64,000 nucleotides of DNA, taken from the NCBI RefSeq assembly GCF_947331465.1, contig NZ_CAMZOK010000002.1:1116001-1180000 (forward strand), read 5' to 3'. Within the stretch, counting starts at the first letter, position 1; every line of letters begins with the position of its first letter. Of this stretch, positions 59,612 through 64,000 are shown piece after piece. The notes beneath the pieces were generated by a model. The model searched no databases. It was not told the DNA's origin and saw only the letters and a list, made by a program, of their open reading frames with translations. The position numbers were made by a program, and so were the translations under genes. This DNA comes from Shimia sp. Alg240-R146 (GTDB lineage Bacteria; Pseudomonadota; Alphaproteobacteria; Rhodobacterales; Rhodobacteraceae).

Positions 59612-60378
59612 AGTGCCGGCAATCCCAACACAGCCCCCAGAAGCAGTACAAACAATGCCCCCGCCATCATCGCGTCAAACCGGTCCAGCAATCCGCCGTG
59701 CCCCGGTATCAAGTCGGAACTGTCTTTGACCCCTGAGCGACGCTTGATCGCGCTTTCCGCAGCGTCCCCCATTTGAGAAGCCAAACTCGTCAGCATGCTG
59801 AGAACAACCAGAGGCAACCCGCCAAAGACCAAGCCGACGCCAGCTGCGGCGATCCATCCGGCCACTGTCCCCGACCAGGTCTTTTTCGGACTTACCTTGG
59901 GCCAAAATTTCGGCCCGCCAAGAGTTCTGCCAGCAAAATATCCGGCCACGTCCGTCGCAACGACAACCGACACAAGCCATAGCACCCAATAAATGCCGCG
60001 CACATCTCTCAGCACAATCAACCCATAACAGGACAACATCAATGCCGAGCCGTAAGCCAAGTAAATCAAACGATCTTTTTTAAGTTGAGAGACGCCGGCG
60101 AAGGTCACTGCCAGCAACACCGGCAGCTTAAATTCCCAAGGCACATACGGAACGCACACCATCGCAACACCCGCCAAAGCGCCGATTGGGATCGCAACTT
60201 TCGGCCCGCCGCCCAGCATACGGGTCAATTCCCACATCATGCCGCCGCCCACAAGCGCGACAAAGACATGAAACCATATGCCGCCAAGCCAAATTGCCGC
60301 CGCTCCGACCAGCACCAAAACAAGCGCCGACAGCACCCGCGCCCGCAAGTCGCTCCACTTATTGGCGCTCAAACTCAC
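59608..60378 (-). CDS. cdsA: Phosphatidate cytidylyltransferase
   Basis: About 256 residues, integral membrane, makes CDP-diacylglycerol. The signature SPKKTWSGTVAGW and the terminal SQMGDAAESAIKRRSGVKDSSDLIPGHGGLLDRFD are present. GTG start at 60378 (VSLSANKWSDLRAR) overlaps the uppS stop by four bases; an upstream ATG at 60462 lies inside uppS and is unlikely. PgpA at 5709 works later in the same pathway. Confidence 0.95.
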   Translation of the reverse strand: MSLSANKWSDLRARVLSALVLVLVGAAAIWLGGIWFHVFVALVGGGMMWELTRMLGGGPKVAIPIGALAGVAMVCVPYVPWEFKLPVLLAVTFAGVSQLKKDRLIYLAYGSALMLSCYGLIVLRDVRGIYWVLWLVSVVVATDVAGYFAGRTLGGPKFWPKVSPKKTWSGTVAGWIAAAGVGLVFGGLPLVVLSMLTSLASQMGDAAESAIKRRSGVKDSSDLIPGHGGLLDRFDAMMAGALFVLLLGAVLGLPAL

Positions 60379-61103
60379 GCAGGTACCGCACCAAAGCGCC
60401 GCTCGCGGGACGAATAGGCCCCCACCAGCTCGCCAAATTCCTCCCTGGAGAAATCCGGCCACAGCGTGTCGATAAACTCATATTCCGCATAGGCGGACTG
60501 CCAGAGCAAAAAGTTCGAAATCCGCGCTTCACCGCTTGTCCGAACAACCAGATCCGGATCCGGCAACACATATGTGTCGAGGTATTTCGGCAAGGTCTCT
60601 TCCCCCACATCTTCGGGTTTGAGGTTGCCGTCCGCCACATCCTGCGCCAGCCGCCGCGTGGCGCGGGCCACTTCGTCGCGACCGCCATAGTTCAGCGCAA
60701 TGGTGAGATGCACACCATCATTTTCCTGCGTCATCTCTTCGAGCTCGTCCATTAAGGCACGCAGCTTTTCGTCCAGCCGCGGACGGTCGCCGATAAAACG
60801 CACCCGCACACCTTCCTCCTTAAGCGCGCGTGCCTCCTTGCGAATATAGCGCCGGAACAGGCTCATCAAACCCGCCACCTCGGATTGGGTACGTTTCCAG
60901 TTTTCTGTCGAAAATCCGAATATTGTCAGGTATTTAACGCCGAATTCGGGGCAAGCTCGGACGATTTCCTTGACCCGCTTCGCGCCCGCATGGTGACCAA
61001 ACAAACGCGGGCGACCCCGCGCCTGAGCCCATCGGCCATTGCCGTCCATAATGATGGCCACATGTTTGGGACCATGCAGCGGTACGCTCGCGATTTCGGA
61101 CAT
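60375..61103 (-). CDS. uppS: Isoprenyl (undecaprenyl) diphosphate synthase
   Basis: A cis-prenyltransferase of 242 residues making the C55 lipid carrier. Catalytic Asp in HVAIIMDGNGRWAQARGRPR; YLTIFGFSTENWKR and the terminal SGEARISNFLLWQSAYAEYEF are diagnostic. It is two bases downstream of frr. Confidence 0.97.
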   Translation of the reverse strand: MSEIASVPLHGPKHVAIIMDGNGRWAQARGRPRLFGHHAGAKRVKEIVRACPEFGVKYLTIFGFSTENWKRTQSEVAGLMSLFRRYIRKEARALKEEGVRVRFIGDRPRLDEKLRALMDELEEMTQENDGVHLTIALNYGGRDEVARATRRLAQDVADGNLKPEDVGEETLPKYLDTYVLPDPDLVVRTSGEARISNFLLWQSAYAEYEFIDTLWPDFSREEFGELVGAYSSRERRFGAVPA

Positions 61104-61105
61104 AT

Positions 61106-61672
61106 TCAGACCTGCATGATTTCTGCTTGTTTGTTCTCAAGCGCGGCATCGACCGATTTGATAAACGTGTCGGTCAGATCCTGCACTTCAGATTCCCAGA
61201 TCTTTTGGTCATCTTCAGACATGCCATCGTTCTTGGCTTTCTTGATCTGGTCCATACCGTCCCGACGCACATTGCGGATCGACACACGTGCGCTTTCTGC
61301 ATATTGCGCGGCAACACGCGCCAACTCGGTGCGACGCTCTTCGTTCAATTCAGGGATCGGCAGCATCACAATGGTGCCGTTGGTCTGCGGGTTGATCCCA
61401 AGACCAGAGTTCATGATCGCCTTTTCCACGGCGCTCACCAACGATTTGTCCCAGACGTTTACCGTCACCATGCGCGGTTCCGGCACGTTCACAGTGCCAA
61501 CCTGATTGATAGGTGTTTTGGAGCCATAGGCATCCACCATCACCGGCTCCAGCATCGTGGCCGAGGCCCGTCCGGTGCGCAACGAGGCGAATTCAGTTTT
61601 CAGGGCTCCCATCGCGCCATCCATACGGCGGCTCAGGTCGTCGGTGTCAATTTCGATATCTTGTTCGGACAT
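61106..61672 (-). CDS. frr: Ribosome recycling factor
   Basis: The protein has 188 residues. The signatures [22 protein letters not shown] and [27 protein letters not shown] are present. It is the first gene of the uppS-cdsA-dxr run. The gap to pyrH (249 bases) contains a GC-rich stem-loop and probably a promoter (TATACA near 61738). Confidence 0.97.
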   Translation of the reverse strand: MSEQDIEIDTDDLSRRMDGAMGALKTEFASLRTGRASATMLEPVMVDAYGSKTPINQVGTVNVPEPRMVTVNVWDKSLVSAVEKAIMNSGLGINPQTNGTIVMLPIPELNEERRTELARVAAQYAESARVSIRNVRRDGMDQIKKAKNDGMSEDDQKIWESEVQDLTDTFIKSVDAALENKQAEIMQV

Positions 61673-61876
61673 TGCTGCTCTTTCGATCGTTCACTGTCTC
61701 GTCACGCAAGCTCTTAGGCGACTTACAAAAGGTTGTATAGCACGACGCCCCAACGGTGAAGACCCGTGACCGTATTCCTCAAATCTCACACCCAAACTCT
61801 TTAAAGCAAGCGCTCCACCGCTCATTGAGCCCGCCGGCTGCCGGCCCAATTTCGCGAATTCTTGGACACATGCACC

Positions 61877-61901
61877 ACTGCGCCCCATTGGCGGGCGCAG
61901 T
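61877..61901. terminator. Stem-loop between pyrH and frr
   Basis: ACTGCGCCC/GGGCGCAGT closes a short loop 21 bases past the pyrH stop. There is no T-run on either strand, so it may attenuate or stabilise rather than terminate. Confidence 0.45.
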
Positions 61902-61921
61902 CACGGGCGGAAAATCGACGT

Positions 61922-62656
61922 TCAGCTGACCTTGGTATAGGTGCCCTTGCCCGCAAGGATGCCGCGGAACCCGCCCGGCTCATCCATGTTGAACACGATC
62001 AGCGGCAGATTGTTGTCACGCGCCAACGCAATCGCGCTCGCGTCCATCACCTTCAAACGCTTGGCCAGAACTTCGTCATAGCTGACTTCGTCATAGCGCA
62101 CTGCGTCATCAAATTCCTGCGGATCTTTGTCATAAATCCCGTCCACACCGTTTTTGCCCATAAAGATCGCCTCACAGGCCATCTCGTTGGCGCGCAGGGT
62201 CGCGGCTGTGTCGGTGGTGAAATACGGGTTGCCGGTACCGGCTGCAAAAATACACACACGCTTTTTCTCAAGGTGGCGCACCGCGCGGCGGCGAATATAA
62301 GGTTCGGCCACCTCATCCATGCGGATCGCGCTGATCACGCGGGTAAAAACGCCCTGTGTCTCAAGCGCGCTTTGCATCGCCAGCGCGTTCATCACTGTGG
62401 CCAACATGCCCATGTAATCTGCGGTGGTGCGTTCCATGCCCTGCGCGGCGCCGGACAGACCGCGAAACACGTTGCCGCCCCCGATCACCATACAGATCTC
62501 AACACCAAGCTCATGCACGGTTTTGATTTCCTTGGCGACGCGTTCAATTGTTGGCGGGTGCAGGCCGTATCCCTGATCCCCCATCAGCGCCTCCCCCGAA
62601 ATCTTGATCATCACACGGTTGAAAGTGGTGTCATTCGAGGAAGCGGAGTCGCTCAT
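61922..62656 (-). CDS. pyrH: Uridylate kinase
   Basis: The enzyme has 244 residues and phosphorylates [26 protein letters not shown] opens the amino-acid-kinase fold; [12 protein letters not shown] and [19 protein letters not shown] are the nucleotide and phosphate sites. It lies upstream of frr as in most bacteria and is divergent from miaA. Confidence 0.97.
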   Translation of the reverse strand: MSDSASSNDTTFNRVMIKISGEALMGDQGYGLHPPTIERVAKEIKTVHELGVEICMVIGGGNVFRGLSGAAQGMERTTADYMGMLATVMNALAMQSALETQGVFTRVISAIRMDEVAEPYIRRRAVRHLEKKRVCIFAAGTGNPYFTTDTAATLRANEMACEAIFMGKNGVDGIYDKDPQEFDDAVRYDEVSYDEVLAKRLKVMDASAIALARDNNLPLIVFNMDEPGGFRGILAGKGTYTKVS

Positions 62657-62773
62657 GTTGCATGTCCTTGCAGCGTCGATTTAGGATTGCGCGCAAAATG
62701 TCGGAAAACGCGGGCAGGTTCAATGCGAGAGTTCCCGACAATGGCATTAATCTGCATGACGTCTGGACACTCT

Positions 62774-63652
62774 ATGACCACCCTGCCCTCAATTGCGCCC
62801 GATCAGCCCGTTCTGATCGCTGGCCCCACTGCCAGCGGCAAGAGCGCGCTCGCGCTTGAAATCGCCGAGACACAAGGCGGTGTGGTGATCAATGCCGACG
62901 CGATTCAGGTCTATGACAACTGGCAAGTTCTGACCGCACGCCCACCTGCCGAAGACATCGCCCGCGCCCCACATCTGCTTTATGGCCACCTGCCCTATGA
63001 CGCCGACTACTCAGTCGGCCATTGGCTGCGCGAGGTTGCGCCCCTCCTCACTGCCGGACAGCGCCCTATCATCACCGGCGGCACGGGGCTCTATTTCACA
63101 GCACTCACGCAGGGCCTCGCCGAAATTCCGCCCACGCCAGCCGGGTTGCGCGAGACCGCCAACGCCCGTGTTGCCTCTGAGGGCTTCGAAGCTTTGCTGG
63201 CCGAACTCGATCCCGAAACCACCGCGCGGATTGATGTGCAAAATCCGATGCGGGTGCAGCGCGCGTGGGAAGTGCTCACCGCCACCGGTCGCCCGCTTGC
63301 GGCGTGGCAAGACGACACCCCGCCGCCGCTACTGCCTTTGCCCGACACTTTACCAATCGTGTTTGACACCGACAAAGACTGGTTAAACGAGCGCATCGCG
63401 CGGCGCTTTGACGTGATGCTGGCCCAGGGCGCGTTGGAAGAGGCCCGCGCCAACCTTGATATGTATGATCCGCAAATGCTGTCGATGAAGGCCATCGGCG
63501 CGCCGGAATTGATCGCCCATCTGCGGGGTGAAACCACGCTGGATCAAGCCCGTGAAGCGGCCACAATCGCCACCCGCCAATTCGCCAAACGGCAGCGCAC
63601 GTGGTTCCGATCCAAGATGTCGGGCTGGGTCAAATACCAACCTGCCGTCTGA
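62774..63652 (+). CDS. miaA: tRNA dimethylallyltransferase MiaA
   Basis: The enzyme has 292 residues and adds a dimethylallyl group to A37 of tRNAs. P-loop [53 protein letters not shown] and [14 protein letters not shown] are typical. Start at MTTLPSIAP; a 596-codon frame from 61862 only runs antisense through pyrH. The isoprenoid substrate links it to the MEP enzymes in the window. Confidence 0.96.
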   Translation: MTTLPSIAPDQPVLIAGPTASGKSALALEIAETQGGVVINADAIQVYDNWQVLTARPPAEDIARAPHLLYGHLPYDADYSVGHWLREVAPLLTAGQRPIITGGTGLYFTALTQGLAEIPPTPAGLRETANARVASEGFEALLAELDPETTARIDVQNPMRVQRAWEVLTATGRPLAAWQDDTPPPLLPLPDTLPIVFDTDKDWLNERIARRFDVMLAQGALEEARANLDMYDPQMLSMKAIGAPELIAHLRGETTLDQAREAATIATRQFAKRQRTWFRSKMSGWVKYQPAV

Positions 63653-63749
63653 TTACCTCTAAGATGATCAACCAATACTTGCAATTTTCGGACAATTGTG
63701 GACATTTAGCCGCCAAATGGTTGGGAAAAATGTAAAAATACCGTCATTC

Positions 63750-64000
63750 ATGACAAAATCCGGTGCTGGCGGCATGGCTGCCCCACCGCCCAAAACGCCT
63801 GCCATTTCAAAACCTTCGCCGAAACCTGCACCGCAGCGCGCTTCGGCTATGGCGGGCCAGCCGTCGCGTATGCAACCGTCGCCAGCCGGCTTTCTCGACC
63901 TGCACCCGGCCCCGCACCAACCGCTGCCGCAACCGCTGGTGCACACCATCGCCCAGCACACCGCTGGCGCGCCCTGGATGCTGGAATTGCTGCATGTCCG
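63750..64000 (+). CDS. Proline-rich N-terminus of an unidentified protein (cut by window edge)
   Basis: An open frame starting ATG at 63750 (MTKSGAGGMAAPPPKTPAIS) runs to the window end, about 83 codons, rich in Pro, Ala and Gln (HQPLPQPLVHTIAQHTAG). No domain is recognisable in this part and the ribosome site is poor. It could be a disordered head of a larger protein. The opposite-strand frame at 63668-63961 is less plausible (Cys/Trp-rich). Confidence 0.45.
   Translation, partial: MTKSGAGGMAAPPPKTPAISKPSPKPAPQRASAMAGQPSRMQPSPAGFLDLHPAPHQPLPQPLVHTIAQHTAGAPWMLELLHV

Noticed and set aside
62708-62728. Possible second LexA box upstream of miaA/pyrH
   Set aside because: Two GTTC units are separated by nine bases, not seven, so the SOS consensus is not met.
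61862-62773. Long N-terminal extension of miaA
   Set aside because: It runs antisense through pyrH and crosses the pyrH promoter; the MiaA P-loop starts soon after ATG 62774.

Overview
The window looks like chromosomal DNA of a marine-type alphaproteobacterium of the order Rhodobacterales (Roseobacter/Rhodobacter relatives). Lineage markers seen in the sequence are dusB(nifR3)-ntrB-ntrC-ntrY in the Rhodobacter order, an NtrC without the sigma-54 contact loop, adjacent sciP and ctrA, fused ispDF, trmFO, and the DUF6456/DUF6477 pair. It is gene-dense and mostly housekeeping. I found no rRNA, tRNA, insertion sequence, prophage or CRISPR array.

Layout. 1-4407 (minus): nitrogen control, dusB-ntrB-ntrC-ntrY, with ntrY cut by the left edge. 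4567-8066 (plus): ispDF-pgpA-cinA, then amtB with a terminator. 8303-11862 (minus): DUF1254 protein, MmgE/PrpD protein and a COQ10/RatA protein. 11962-16892: hpt with a tiny membrane protein, a LysR regulator facing cytochrome c', a diheme cytochrome c, lipA and a peroxiredoxin. 16903-20072: DUF6456, DUF6477 and an MttB-like methyltransferase. 20314-32175 (plus): guaA, a sulfotransferase, a methyltransferase, an ABM monooxygenase, two EamA transporters, a FadL porin, a P-loop ATPase, metA, a hydrolase, ppk2, a TetR regulator and a small membrane protein. 32169-34170 (minus): three overlapping cytochrome genes (membrane b-type, DUF3365 monoheme c, pentaheme c). 34323-37572 (minus): rplM-rpsI, SLAC1, DUF2459 and a thioesterase. 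37629-42417: a crotonase, trmFO, a methyltransferase, gluQ, hisI and an IscU-like protein. 42647-48534 (minus): sciP, ctrA, ligA, recG and a 40-residue membrane protein behind a LexA-type box. 48654-49799: mnmA. 49806-62656 (minus): the envelope/lipid block pyrH-frr-uppS-cdsA-dxr-rseP-bamA-ompH-fabZ-lpxA-lpxI-lpxB. 62774-64000 (plus): miaA and the start of a proline-rich ORF.

How the genes work together. NtrB/NtrC/NtrY and AmtB serve nitrogen sensing and ammonium uptake. IspDF and Dxr (MEP pathway) supply isoprenoid to UppS; CdsA and PgpA handle phospholipid; FabZ and LpxA/I/B make lipid A; BamA, the OmpH/Skp protein and RseP handle outer-membrane assembly and envelope stress. CtrA and SciP are cell-cycle regulators placed directly before DNA ligase and RecG.

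Two places merit most attention. One is an apparently SOS-controlled 40-residue single-pass membrane protein just downstream of recG (42647-42859). It is too short for ordinary gene calling, and is reminiscent of, but not recognisably related to, Caulobacter SidA. The other is the three-gene multiheme cassette at 32169-34170, whose membrane subunit carries two His-x13-His helices, the bis-heme b pattern.
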